Source of the DNA: Chitinophagaceae bacterium
GTDB taxonomy: Bacteria > Bacteroidota > Bacteroidia > Chitinophagales > Chitinophagaceae
Direction of reading: 5' to 3'
NCBI GenBank assembly: GCA_019638625.1
Contig: JAHBTK010000003.1
Coordinates: forward strand, 1-64,000
DNA: 64,000 bases
In this document: piece after piece, positions 1-7,562 of the stretch
How positions within the stretch are numbered: the stretch's first letter is position 1
Layout: each line of letters starts with the position of its first letter
Notes under the pieces: model-generated
The model's database searches: none
The model's input: the letters and a program-made list of their open reading frames with translations, nothing else
What the model was told of the DNA's origin: nothing
Translations under genes and position numbers: made by a program

Positions 1-1
1 G

Positions 2-115
2 GAAGCAGCCGGCGGCCGGGTGCAAAAGCCCAAATTTTCCATCGGTGAGTTTGGATTCTGTGCCATCTGTGCCGATACGGAGGGCAACCCTTTCGGGTTG
101 TATTCCATGCAATAA
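2..115 (+). CDS. VOC (glyoxalase/bleomycin-resistance) family protein, C-terminal end only
   Basis: The first 38 codons of the window read in frame to a TAA stop and give a tail ending in DTEGNPFGLYSMQ. The pattern D-x-EGN-x-F-x-L is the usual last strand of vicinal-oxygen-chelate proteins, where a metal-binding Glu sits near the end. The start lies left of the window, so substrate and length cannot be judged. A strong hairpin terminator follows 58 bases downstream. The family call is good; the function within the family is unknown. Confidence 0.7.
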   Translation, partial: EAAGGRVQKPKFSIGEFGFCAICADTEGNPFGLYSMQ

Positions 116-172
116 TTTTAGTGGCTGTAAGGTTTAAATGGAGAAGACCTAACAACAGTTTTAAAAAATGGC

Positions 173-208
173 AAGAGCCGGTATCATTCACTGATACCGG
201 CTCTTTTT
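173..208. terminator. Rho-independent terminator between convergent genes
   Basis: A perfect 13-bp stem (174-186 with 192-204) with a 5-base loop is followed by a T-run on the plus strand and preceded by an A-run that becomes a T-run on the minus strand. It lies between the plus-strand VOC gene and the minus-strand barrel gene and probably works in both directions. Confidence 0.85.
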
Positions 209-229
209 ATATCGTTAGTTAAGTTTCAT

Positions 230-901
230 TTAAAACTTATACCCTACCGAAAGCCCGGCGCCAAAATGCTTGAGGCTGGATTTATCCGCTTGCAGATATT
301 CGTTTTTGGGATAAAAATCAGACAATCCCAATTGCGCATTCAACTGGAAACTAAACCCGCCTTCAAATTCATAACCCGCAAGGGCATTGGCGCCAAAATC
401 CCAGGGTTTTAATACGTTGTAACCGTCAAGTACATCCTGGGCAGTCAGCGAGTTTTTAAATTTGTTTTTACGGTCCAGGGTGAGGCTTCCGGTGGTTGAT
501 TTTGCACTTCCCCCGATGCCATATGCGGCGTAGGGGCCTGCTCCCAGCAACAGCTTACCATTTCCCAGGCTCAGCTTGAGCAGTATGTTCAGTGGCAGTT
601 CGATGTAGGACACACTATACGTATTTTTCGTCAGCTCCGTTTCGTTCTTCGCGCCCTTTACCGAATAGAGTAATGCAGGCTGAAGATAGAAGCCTTCAAA
701 AACATACAGATCGGCGGTAATACCGGCATGATACCCGATTTTGTAGTCATAATCCAACGAATGTCCTGTCATATTTTTTCCGACGATGTTGGTGTAACTT
801 CCACCTGCCCTGATACCCAGGGTTACCAGTTTGTCTTCCTGCGCATTGACAGAAAGCGCGATAAAAATAAAAGTTGAGAGGGTTAATAAGGATTTTTTCA
901 T
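230..901 (-). CDS. Porin-family outer-membrane beta-barrel protein (PorT/OMP_b-brl-like)
   Basis: A 223-residue protein with a cleavable signal (MKKSLLTLSTFIFIALSVNAQ), then LGIRAGGSYTNIVG and alternating short strands ending in the aromatic GLSVGYKF. This is the usual shape of the small Bacteroidota outer-membrane barrel family, about 200-230 residues. The start at 901 was chosen because the signal peptide begins there; a longer reading upstream adds a second unlikely hydrophobic stretch. A -7 box lies 21 bases upstream. These barrels are predicted to sit in the outer membrane, and the role is not known from sequence. Not in an operon: the next gene upstream begins at 1493. Confidence 0.8.
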   Translation of the reverse strand: MKKSLLTLSTFIFIALSVNAQEDKLVTLGIRAGGSYTNIVGKNMTGHSLDYDYKIGYHAGITADLYVFEGFYLQPALLYSVKGAKNETELTKNTYSVSYIELPLNILLKLSLGNGKLLLGAGPYAAYGIGGSAKSTTGSLTLDRKNKFKNSLTAQDVLDGYNVLKPWDFGANALAGYEFEGGFSFQLNAQLGLSDFYPKNEYLQADKSSLKHFGAGLSVGYKF

Positions 902-921
902 GATTGAATAAAATTTGAGCG

Positions 922-929
922 CAAAGGTA
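922..929 (-). promoter_or_regulatory. Bacteroidota -7 box (TAnnTTTG) of the barrel gene
   Basis: Read on the minus strand the box is TACCTTTG, an exact match to the phylum's -7 consensus, 21 bases before the chosen ATG. No clear TTTG -33 box is seen at 19-21 bases. Confidence 0.5.
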
Positions 930-1016
930 TAGCTCCCGCTCAAAAAACATGTTAAAATTAAGGCAAACAAAAAGGGAAGACCGGCAAGCCTTCCCTGGTA
1001 CTGATATTTTCTTTTT

Positions 1017-1493
1017 TTATTTAACCACCACAATCCCGTTGGCCGTCAGTCTTATTTCCTCTTTGGGCTTTGTAATAGCTTCTATTTCTTCTTTGGATTT
1101 TTTGGCGTCCTCCGCATAATGTCTGAGCTCTTCCACGGAGGTTGTTTTCAAAACCGCTTCTCCATCGAGCACTATTGTTTTACCCTTTATGGCTGTTGGT
1201 AAAAAGAAGGCATAGTCTTTCATTTTTACAAAAGCGGTAGTACTGTCATTTATTTCCAGTTTCAGCCAGCAGCCTTTCTTGGGACATACATCCAGTACTT
1301 TGGCTTTTATTTTTGCCGCTACCGGATTGTCTCCATCCAGCTTAGCCGGCAGTGTCGTAATGGGGTCCGCCCCCTTCGCATTCACCACGGCGCCATAAGC
1401 ATCGCCGGGCAGGGCCTTACCCTCTGGCGGCTGCGCATTTGCAAAAACGGCCGATAATGTTACTATAGCCAGTAAGATAAACTGCTTTTTCAT
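1017..1493 (-). CDS. DUF4920 domain-containing secreted protein
   Basis: 158 residues with a signal peptide ending near ANA-Q at residue 20. The mature part carries the DUF4920 hallmark CPKKGCW (Cys70 and Cys75), preceded by the VLD strand, then a strand-rich body resembling an OB fold and a charged Lys/Glu-rich tail. Proteins of this family are periplasmic and uncharacterised; the paired cysteines could be a disulfide or a metal site, which is inference. An exact -7 box (TAATTTTG at 1531-1538) lies upstream, so it is probably a single-gene unit. Confidence 0.85.
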   Translation of the reverse strand: MKKQFILLAIVTLSAVFANAQPPEGKALPGDAYGAVVNAKGADPITTLPAKLDGDNPVAAKIKAKVLDVCPKKGCWLKLEINDSTTAFVKMKDYAFFLPTAIKGKTIVLDGEAVLKTTSVEELRHYAEDAKKSKEEIEAITKPKEEIRLTANGIVVVK

Positions 1494-1530
1494 TGTTCAA
1501 CGCTTTAATTCGATTAGCAAAAATTCATTG

Positions 1531-1538
1531 CAAAATTA
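1531..1538 (-). promoter_or_regulatory. Bacteroidota -7 box upstream of the DUF4920 gene
   Basis: Minus strand reads TAATTTTG, matching TAnnTTTG, 38 bases before the ATG. No convincing -33 box was found. Confidence 0.45.
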
Positions 1539-1572
1539 CACTATTTTAAATGCTGCCTGTTCCTAAATACGG

Positions 1573-1592
1573 AAAAAGGGATTTAGTCCCTT
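1573..1592 (-). terminator. Terminator overlapping the nitroreductase stop codon
   Basis: Minus strand forms AAGGGA-loop-TCCCTT followed by TTT. The stop codon TAA (1583-1585) lies in the loop, so the hairpin includes the last codons of the gene. Confidence 0.55.
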
Positions 1593-2170
1593 ACCCAACT
1601 CATTTTTTCTTCCAGGGGCTCCCTGCTGCCGGGCGCCGAAGGCACTTTCACATAGTTGATATAGAAAAATCCCAGCAGCCGGTCTTCTTCTCCCAGTCCA
1701 AAAAATTCCTTTGCGGATTCCTTATAGGTAATGCCGCCGGAACCCCAGTAACCACCCAGTCCGTATGCGGTAACAGACAGGTAAATGTTCTGCACGGCGC
1801 AGGCAACTGCTTCTATATCCTCTGTCTCGGGAATCTTACGGTTCTTACCGCGTTTCATCCCGATGGCAATGATATGAGAGGCTTTCAGCGGCTGCGTTTT
1901 CAGTTTGGTATAGGTAGCATCATTAAAGTTTGTCCCTGCTTCCAGCCTGTACAGATCACTTTGAAAGTCTGCCAGTTTTTGAAGCCCTGCGCCCGAAAAT
2001 ACGGTAAACCACCAGGGCTCATTACGTCCATGGTTAGGTGCCCATGTGGCATTGGTCAGTATCTCTTTTATAATCTCGTCCGGCACCTGCCGCCCCTGTT
2101 CAAACTGGTCAGGGAAAACCGACCGCCGGTTGCGGATCAGGTGATTGATGGTGTCAGTATTGTAGTTCAT
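1583..2170 (-). CDS. Nitroreductase family protein (YdjA-like)
   Basis: 195 residues. The N-terminal RNRRSVFPDQF holds the R-x-R-R-S motif that binds the FMN phosphate. ATWAPNHGRNEPWWFTVF is the typical WAPNH-x-x-x-EPW motif of the small YdjA-type nitroreductases, and GLGGYWGSGG lies at the usual glycine-rich site. The family reduces nitro- or quinone-type compounds with NAD(P)H in the cytoplasm; the physiological substrate cannot be read from sequence. It is separated from the heme operon by an octamer repeat array (2178-2280). Confidence 0.9.
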   Translation of the reverse strand: MNYNTDTINHLIRNRRSVFPDQFEQGRQVPDEIIKEILTNATWAPNHGRNEPWWFTVFSGAGLQKLADFQSDLYRLEAGTNFNDATYTKLKTQPLKASHIIAIGMKRGKNRKIPETEDIEAVACAVQNIYLSVTAYGLGGYWGSGGITYKESAKEFFGLGEEDRLLGFFYINYVKVPSAPGSREPLEEKMSWVRD

Positions 2171-2177
2171 AATTGAA

Positions 2178-2280
2178 GACCGTAAAATTGTAAGATGGCA
2201 AGACCGTAAGAGTGTAAAATGGTAAGAGTGTAAGACCGTAAAATGGCGCCTCTTATCCTTTTACTATCTTACCATCTTAC
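2178..2280. repeat. Octamer-periodic array in two opposed blocks
   Basis: GTAA recurs exactly every 8 bases at 2182, 2190, (GCAA at 2198), 2206, 2214, 2222, 2230 and 2238. After a short centre, TTAC recurs every 8 bases at 2261, 2269 and 2277, in inverted sense. GTAAGATGG near 2190 can pair with CCATCTTAC at 2272-2280. The array fills the gap between nitroreductase and hmuS and touches the hmuS stop codon. It could be a terminator-like fold or a satellite expansion. Confidence 0.75.
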
Positions 2281-3305
2281 TAATTGGCTACTGCCTCCAC
2301 CACTTCCCTCCAGCTTTCCAGCTCGGGGATGCCGGGTTTTCTTTTCCCGAAAAACTGCACGATCAGGTTGCCGTCTTTATCAAACACCTCCAGGGCGGTA
2401 ACGATACCCGCTTCGCTCGGCTTTTTAACTATATAAGTTTTGTCGATAGCGGAAGTCCGCAGATGAAGATTCAACTCGGGATCAAGAATATTGAACCAGG
2501 GACCGGTTTCAAGCAGTTTTTCAATTTCACCGGTATGTATCTGGATGCAGCCCCTGCTGCCAACAAAAATCATGATAGGCACTTTTTTTCCGGCGCTTAT
2601 TTCCAGCATTTGCCGCACTTTGCTGTTGTCCACCTGCTGTACAAAACCTTCCGGCGCCAGCCTCAAAGCCTGCAGACGGCTTACACCATACTTCCTGGTA
2701 ATACCGAAAAACTGGTGGGTATCGGTCATATTCTTCCATTCTTCCCTCAATCCTTCGGCGTCAATTTCAGCATCGGGTTTCTCCGCCGGAGGCACACCGT
2801 AGGCTTCTGTTACAATTTCCGTCACCTGGTCAGCAGCTTTGTATTTTTCCACGATCTTATTATAGGCATCCAGGTTGCTGGCTTCTATCATATATATCTT
2901 ATGCACGGCATCACCGCTTTTATCAAAGAACTGCAGGCTGAGCCTGTCATTTTCCTTTACGGCAAACCCGAACTTCCAGTGCATCATGAACAGGCGCAGA
3001 TCTATATCCGGATCCAGTACCAACCCTACATGATTTTCAAACGATACATTATTATATACTCCTTTTCTTTCGTGAACACAGTCGTTATTACGGGTCAATG
3101 CCATTACCTTACCCATCGCGCTTACTTCTTTCAGCAATTCTTCCCAGTCTCCTTCCAGCAGGGTTACATGCTTACCAACACCGGTGGCTACCAGGTCGGC
3201 TTCGCTTACTCCCAGGTGTTTGGCTATATCTCTTATGCGCATTTTCGGATGTTGCTGTTTGGCTTCTTCGTATCTATCCAGCAAAGTGGTAGTTGTTGTT
3301 GACAT
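2280..3305 (-). CDS. hmuS: Hemin-degrading factor / cytoplasmic heme-binding protein HmuS
   Basis: 341 residues, the usual size of the HemS/ChuS/HmuS family. It begins with a helical RYEEAKQQHPKMRIRDIAKHLGVSEADLVATG segment typical of the family. Two related halves (about 25-170 and 200-330) follow; each contains the (S/T)-x-A-I/L-x-R-K-P-x-(E/D)-x-G-x-V pattern in part, as in KPSEAGIVTALEVFDKDGNLIVQFFG. The family takes heme delivered by the ABC importer and releases or shuttles it in the cytoplasm. It is the last gene of the hmuTUVS group, 25 bases after hmuV. Confidence 0.92.
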   Translation of the reverse strand: MSTTTTTLLDRYEEAKQQHPKMRIRDIAKHLGVSEADLVATGVGKHVTLLEGDWEELLKEVSAMGKVMALTRNNDCVHERKGVYNNVSFENHVGLVLDPDIDLRLFMMHWKFGFAVKENDRLSLQFFDKSGDAVHKIYMIEASNLDAYNKIVEKYKAADQVTEIVTEAYGVPPAEKPDAEIDAEGLREEWKNMTDTHQFFGITRKYGVSRLQALRLAPEGFVQQVDNSKVRQMLEISAGKKVPIMIFVGSRGCIQIHTGEIEKLLETGPWFNILDPELNLHLRTSAIDKTYIVKKPSEAGIVTALEVFDKDGNLIVQFFGKRKPGIPELESWREVVEAVAN

Positions 3306-3330
3306 GATGAATGGTTTTTGAAGTGAAATG

Positions 3331-4107
3331 TTATTCTGTTATTATAATATAGTTTTTGTTGCTCGCGGCATGATACACCAGATCGGAATCTACGTCATAT
3401 ACTTTTTTTATCAGGGCCCTGTCGATCACGCCGGTGTCTCCAAAAGCCACCTGCTCACCCTTCTTCAGCAGCAGCGCCTTATTGCAATACTGCAATGCCA
3501 GGTTAAGATCGTGCAATACCGCGATGACTGCAAAGTTACGCTCCGAAAGCCTGCCTACAAGCTGCATAATATGGTGCTGGTACTGGATATCCAGTGCGCT
3601 TACCGGCTCGTCAAGGATCAGTAGTTTTTCATTATTATCTTCTTCCCACAATTGAGACAGCACCCTTGCAATCTGTGTTCGCTGTTGTTCGCCCCCACTG
3701 AGTGTAAGATAGTTACGATGCTGCAAATGCGAAATTCCTGCAAAGGCAAGACTCTCCTTTACAATATCGTAGTCCTTTGGCAACGGATGATTTTTAAAAT
3801 GAGGATAACGACCCATCATTACGATCTGCTCCACGGAAAAAGGCAGGGTTACCTGGTAATGCTGGCTTAATACCGCCCTGTTTCGTGCCAGTTCCTGGTT
3901 GTGCCAGCGGCCCAACAGTGTTTTTTTAAACAATACATCTCCTTTCTCCGGTGTCAGCTCTTTGCTAAGGCATTTCAGCAAAGTACTTTTACCGGCTCCA
4001 TTGGAGCCCAGCACTGCCAGTACATCCCCCGCATCAATGCTAAAGCTGATGTCCCTGAGCAGGTGGGTATCGTTACTCTTATACCATATGTTTTTTACAC
4101 TGATCAC
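3331..4107 (-). CDS. hmuV: Heme ABC transporter ATP-binding protein HmuV
   Basis: 258 residues. Walker A GSNGAGKST at about 32-40, Q-loop LSQHYQ, signature LSGGEQQ near 136-142, Walker B LLILDEP near 162 and the H-loop VLHDLN are all present, so the ATPase should be active. The start is taken as GTG at 4107, giving VISVKNIWYK, because it overlaps the hmuU stop (TAG/GTG share one G) and matches family length; a longer reading would overlap hmuU by over 100 bases. It energises heme import with HmuU and HmuT. Confidence 0.92.
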   Translation of the reverse strand: MISVKNIWYKSNDTHLLRDISFSIDAGDVLAVLGSNGAGKSTLLKCLSKELTPEKGDVLFKKTLLGRWHNQELARNRAVLSQHYQVTLPFSVEQIVMMGRYPHFKNHPLPKDYDIVKESLAFAGISHLQHRNYLTLSGGEQQRTQIARVLSQLWEEDNNEKLLILDEPVSALDIQYQHHIMQLVGRLSERNFAVIAVLHDLNLALQYCNKALLLKKGEQVAFGDTGVIDRALIKKVYDVDSDLVYHAASNKNYIIITE

Positions 4108-5150
4108 TAAAACACTATCTGGTTTTTTCGTTCTTTTAATAAAAGGTACAGGAAGAATGGTGCACCGATCAGGGCTGTTGCAATTCCAATCGGGATTTCG
4201 ATGGGTGCGACAACCGTCCGGCAAACGAGGTCGGCGATCACCAGCAAAACTGCCCCCAACAACCCGGAAGCAACAAAAACCTGCTTATGCTCAGGACCTA
4301 TCATCTTCCTTACAATATGGGGTGTTACCAATCCTACAAAACCAATAATACCGCTCATGCTCACACAGGCGCCTATACCCAACGCCGTCAGGATGATCAC
4401 TTTGCTTTTTAGCGCTTCCACATTAATACCCAGGTGGCTGGCATTTGTTTCGCCCAGCACCAGGGCATTCAACGCCTTGGACATGGACGGCAAGCCGATC
4501 ATACAAATTAAGCAAAGCGGCGCCAGTACCGCAACATTTACCCAACTGGCGCCCCCCAGGCTACCCAGGTTCCAGAAGGTAATGGTCCGCAACTGCGCGT
4601 CATTGGCTATCAGTGTCATAATGCCTGTTCCCGCTGCCGCCATAGCGCTGATGGCAATCCCCGCCAGCAACATGGTACTTACAATGGTTTTGCCACCCGC
4701 CTGGGATATCCTGTATATGAGAATAGTAGTAAAAAAAGCGCCGGCAAAAGCGGCAATACTCAGCATATAAGTGCCGAGTATGGTAAACAGGCTTTGAAAG
4801 ATCTGTAACCCTACAACTATCACCACCACGGTGAAAAGAGCTGCTCCGCTGCTGATCCCTATCAGGGCAGGGTCTGCCAGCGGATTACGAAATAAACCCT
4901 GTATAGCCGTACCGCACATTGCCAGTGTGGCTCCAATAAATATGCCGAATATTACCCTCGGCAAACGAATAGCGGTTACTACCACCTCCTGCTGGTCGGT
5001 GTACGCGGTATTAAGTGGTACACCCAGTTGCTTCAGCAGAATGGCAATGCTCTGCATCGGCGAAAGCTGTAGCGGACCCATGCCTACGGAAAGAACGGTC
5101 GCTATGATCAATAAAACAATTAAAACCATTACCAAAAGTCCATACCTCAT
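4107..5150 (-). CDS. hmuU: Heme ABC transporter permease HmuU (FecCD family)
   Basis: 347 residues with about ten hydrophobic segments. Family signatures are LPRVIFGIFIGATLAMCGTAIQGLFRNPLADPALIGISSGAAL in the first half and GIIGFVGLVTPHIVRKMIGPEHK in the second, the latter being the coupling region for the ATPase. It forms the inner-membrane channel that receives heme from HmuT. It follows hmuT by 12 bases and overlaps hmuV by one base, implying tight translation coupling. Confidence 0.93.
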   Translation of the reverse strand: MRYGLLVMVLIVLLIIATVLSVGMGPLQLSPMQSIAILLKQLGVPLNTAYTDQQEVVVTAIRLPRVIFGIFIGATLAMCGTAIQGLFRNPLADPALIGISSGAALFTVVVIVVGLQIFQSLFTILGTYMLSIAAFAGAFFTTILIYRISQAGGKTIVSTMLLAGIAISAMAAAGTGIMTLIANDAQLRTITFWNLGSLGGASWVNVAVLAPLCLICMIGLPSMSKALNALVLGETNASHLGINVEALKSKVIILTALGIGACVSMSGIIGFVGLVTPHIVRKMIGPEHKQVFVASGLLGAVLLVIADLVCRTVVAPIEIPIGIATALIGAPFFLYLLLKERKNQIVF

Positions 5151-5162
5151 TTCCGCAGGGCT

Positions 5163-6014
5163 TTATTCATGAATGAGTTGAGACAGTTCTGCTACCGCTT
5201 TACCGACCCTCGGCGTAAAGCCGGTCAGCAATTGCCCTTCCATCGTGATGAATTTTTTGTTTTTGCCGGCATTGGTAGCGGCAATACCCGGCACTTTCAA
5301 AAGCCCCTCGGCGCCGCCAAGACTTTCCAGGCCGCTGTCGAAAAAAAGTATGACGTCAGGATTTTCTTTCACGATAGACTCCGCCGTAAAAGGTTTGAAA
5401 TCCTCCACTTCCGACGCTGCATTCACACCGCCTGCCAGCTCTATCATTTTATCCAGGGCTGTTTTTTTGCCTGCAACGCTCATGGTGCCCACCCCACGGG
5501 CATATATAAATAATACTTTAGGACTGTTGTTGTATTTTTTAACCCCGGCCAGGTCATCATCTATTTTCTTCCATAAGGTTTCCACGTGGTCTCCTTTACC
5601 AAGCGTATCCGCCACCTGTTTGATCAGGTCTTTCGCTCCCCGGATGTCATATTCACGCCTGCATATTACCACAGGAATGCCCGCAGAAGCCAACTGCTGT
5701 TCCGTTTCCGGTTTCAGGCTTTTTTCCAGGGCAAATATCACGGTGGGGTTCATGGCAATTACCGCTTCCACATTAATGACCCGGTTATGACCGGCTTTCG
5801 GCAGGGCCGCCATGCTTGCCGGATAAGTGCTGGTAATATCCACCCCTACAATATTATTTTCCAGTCCGATTTCGCAAAGTACTTCGGTAATACTTCCGTC
5901 AAGGGAAACAATGCGCTCCGTATTGATGGAGGATTGTTGAATGGCGGGGTTGCAGGACAGAACAAATAAAATAGTAATGAGGGCAAAAAGCCTCTGGGAG
6001 TTTGGATGAACCAT
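5163..6014 (-). CDS. hmuT: Heme-binding substrate-binding lipoprotein HmuT
   Basis: 283 residues from the ATG at 6014. The start MVHPNSQRLFALITILFVLSC gives a lipoprotein signal with the cysteine at about residue 21, which supports this start over an earlier one. The mature part begins ERIVSLDGSITEVLCEIGLENNIVGVDITSTYP, the common N-lobe of type III periplasmic binding proteins for heme and siderophores. VICRREYDIRGAKDLIKQVADTLG and the PGIAATNAGKNKKFITM segment fit HmuT. It would receive heme from the outer-membrane receptor and hand it to HmuU. Confidence 0.92.
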   Translation of the reverse strand: MVHPNSQRLFALITILFVLSCNPAIQQSSINTERIVSLDGSITEVLCEIGLENNIVGVDITSTYPASMAALPKAGHNRVINVEAVIAMNPTVIFALEKSLKPETEQQLASAGIPVVICRREYDIRGAKDLIKQVADTLGKGDHVETLWKKIDDDLAGVKKYNNSPKVLFIYARGVGTMSVAGKKTALDKMIELAGGVNAASEVEDFKPFTAESIVKENPDVILFFDSGLESLGGAEGLLKVPGIAATNAGKNKKFITMEGQLLTGFTPRVGKAVAELSQLIHE

Positions 6015-6092
6015 AATAGTGGAAATAAGTAGGTACAAAATTGCCTGAATCTGACACAATATATTTACGTTATCGGGAATTTATAAAAGCTA

Positions 6093-6124
6093 AACAGGTC
6101 TCCCAGATGGCAGGGAGACCTGTT
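6093..6124 (-). terminator. 12-bp hairpin between hmuY and hmuT (attenuator/terminator)
   Basis: A perfect 12-bp stem (6093-6104 with 6113-6124) with an 8-base loop lies 21 bases after the hmuY stop. On the minus strand it is followed by TTTAGCTTTT, a broken T-run. It likely ends or partly attenuates the receptor-hmuY transcript before hmuTUVS, giving more receptor than importer. Confidence 0.7.
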
Positions 6125-6144
6125 CCTTATATTTTATAAAAGAA

Positions 6145-7530
6145 TTATCCCTTCTTTACAAGTTTATATTCAATAACCGGTTTTCCTCTTTCGCCGCTAT
6201 CGCCACCACCGCCCCAACTTACAAACTTAAGTTTGTAAACATTACCGGATGGGTCTTTCACTACATAAAAACGATCGCGTCTGATAGTGCCAGGGCCAGA
6301 GGGTCCGGCACCTTGTCTCCATTTGCTTCCGATAACATCACGGGTGCCTGAAAATGTAAGAGCGGCAATATTTGATTCTGCAAAGGCATCATAAGTAACG
6401 GCAGATTCCAATACTTCTGCTGCCTGGGCTCCGCCAACATAGTTTAGCAATACAAAATCCTGGAACCAGTACGGTGAACCCAACCCGGAGTTATAAGTGC
6501 TGTAGCCCCACATAATGTCCCATTTTTCTTTTTGAGGCTCGACGTCTACAATTTTATCTGTTTCAAGTGAAACAAAGGTAAAATTATATGCGTCGTTCTT
6601 TGGAATGTCAAGGGTTTTAAGTGTAGTTTCCCCAACGAGTGCATATTGTATCCTATATCCATTGCCGTTACGGGTTATTTTAAGTTTGTACCATTTATCA
6701 CGCTCCTTGCTACCTTGAAAACTCAACAGGTAGACCTTGTTTTCGCTGTCGGTTGCAGAAACAGGGGCAATGGCGGTTTTAGTAAGATCGCCATCCCAAT
6801 AGTCTACCAATGCTACTGTAGAAGGGTCTTCAATATTGTGGTCAAGCCCAACACCGGTCGTATCGGATATTACAAAATCAGCAAGATCGGTTTTATTGAT
6901 AGCTGCTGCCGTACTTTGATAACCCGGGTTAAGGATGACCCTGAATTCGCTGCCACTTTCAAAACCCAGATTCCAGGTTTTCCTGCCAACAGGCAATTGG
7001 CTATTATTGCTAAAGTCTGCATATACTGCATTAAAATATACAGAGTCGGCTGGTCCGATTTTTCCCTCAAGCGTAAGCTGCGATCCCTCAGAGACAATGG
7101 AAGAAAAGCTTACTGTGAGCTCTTTGGTAGTGCCTACAAGAACAGGCGATGAGGCAGATAACAATGTAAACTTCACTTTCTCTTCTCCTGACAAAAAAAC
7201 ATTATCCTTTTTTATTAATTTAAATGAGCCACTGCTGCTGCCGGATGGAATGACCACCGCTACGTTGTTGCCGGAGGCAGCCGGTGTAGTGGTAAACTCT
7301 GTACCGTAAGTGACACCAGTACCCTCCAAAGATACCGTTACCGTTATATCTGTATTGGTTACACGTGAAAGGTTGATTTTTACTTCCTTTTCTGTTATAT
7401 CGGCATCAAAACCGGTTTCGTTACTTTCGAAGTTAGCAAGATTATCGGGCAACAGCGGATCGCTCTCCTTGCACGACACAATGCCTGCCGCCATAAATAA
7501 AATTGCCAATAGATACTGTAGTTGTTTCAT
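6145..7530 (-). CDS. hmuY: HmuY-family heme-binding lipoprotein with extra N-terminal Calx-beta-like domain
   Basis: 461 residues from ATG 7530. A lipoprotein signal ends at MAAGIVSC (about residue 20). Residues about 35-145 are strand-rich with VKINLSRVTNTDITVTVSLEGTGVTYGTEF, resembling a Calx-beta repeat. The C-terminal half contains TWNLGFESGSEFRVILNPG and KWDIMWGYSTYN with WFQDFVLLNY, typical of HmuY. Classical HmuY is about 215 residues, so this one is roughly twice as long. HmuY binds heme at the cell surface and passes it to the TonB receptor encoded 32 bases upstream. The exact heme ligands cannot be assigned by eye. Confidence 0.88.
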   Translation of the reverse strand: MKQLQYLLAILFMAAGIVSCKESDPLLPDNLANFESNETGFDADITEKEVKINLSRVTNTDITVTVSLEGTGVTYGTEFTTTPAASGNNVAVVIPSGSSSGSFKLIKKDNVFLSGEEKVKFTLLSASSPVLVGTTKELTVSFSSIVSEGSQLTLEGKIGPADSVYFNAVYADFSNNSQLPVGRKTWNLGFESGSEFRVILNPGYQSTAAAINKTDLADFVISDTTGVGLDHNIEDPSTVALVDYWDGDLTKTAIAPVSATDSENKVYLLSFQGSKERDKWYKLKITRNGNGYRIQYALVGETTLKTLDIPKNDAYNFTFVSLETDKIVDVEPQKEKWDIMWGYSTYNSGLGSPYWFQDFVLLNYVGGAQAAEVLESAVTYDAFAESNIAALTFSGTRDVIGSKWRQGAGPSGPGTIRRDRFYVVKDPSGNVYKLKFVSWGGGGDSGERGKPVIEYKLVKKG

Positions 7531-7562
7531 GTGCAAATAATTATTGTTGTGTGTAAATCGCT

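Noticed and set aside
2178..2280. CRISPR array
   Set aside because: The period is only 8 bases, there are no spacers and no cas genes, so it is a short tandem array.
4108..4224. Longer HmuV N-terminus starting at 4224
   Set aside because: It would overlap hmuU by over 100 bases and the added residues are not ABC-like; the GTG at 4107 fits the family start.
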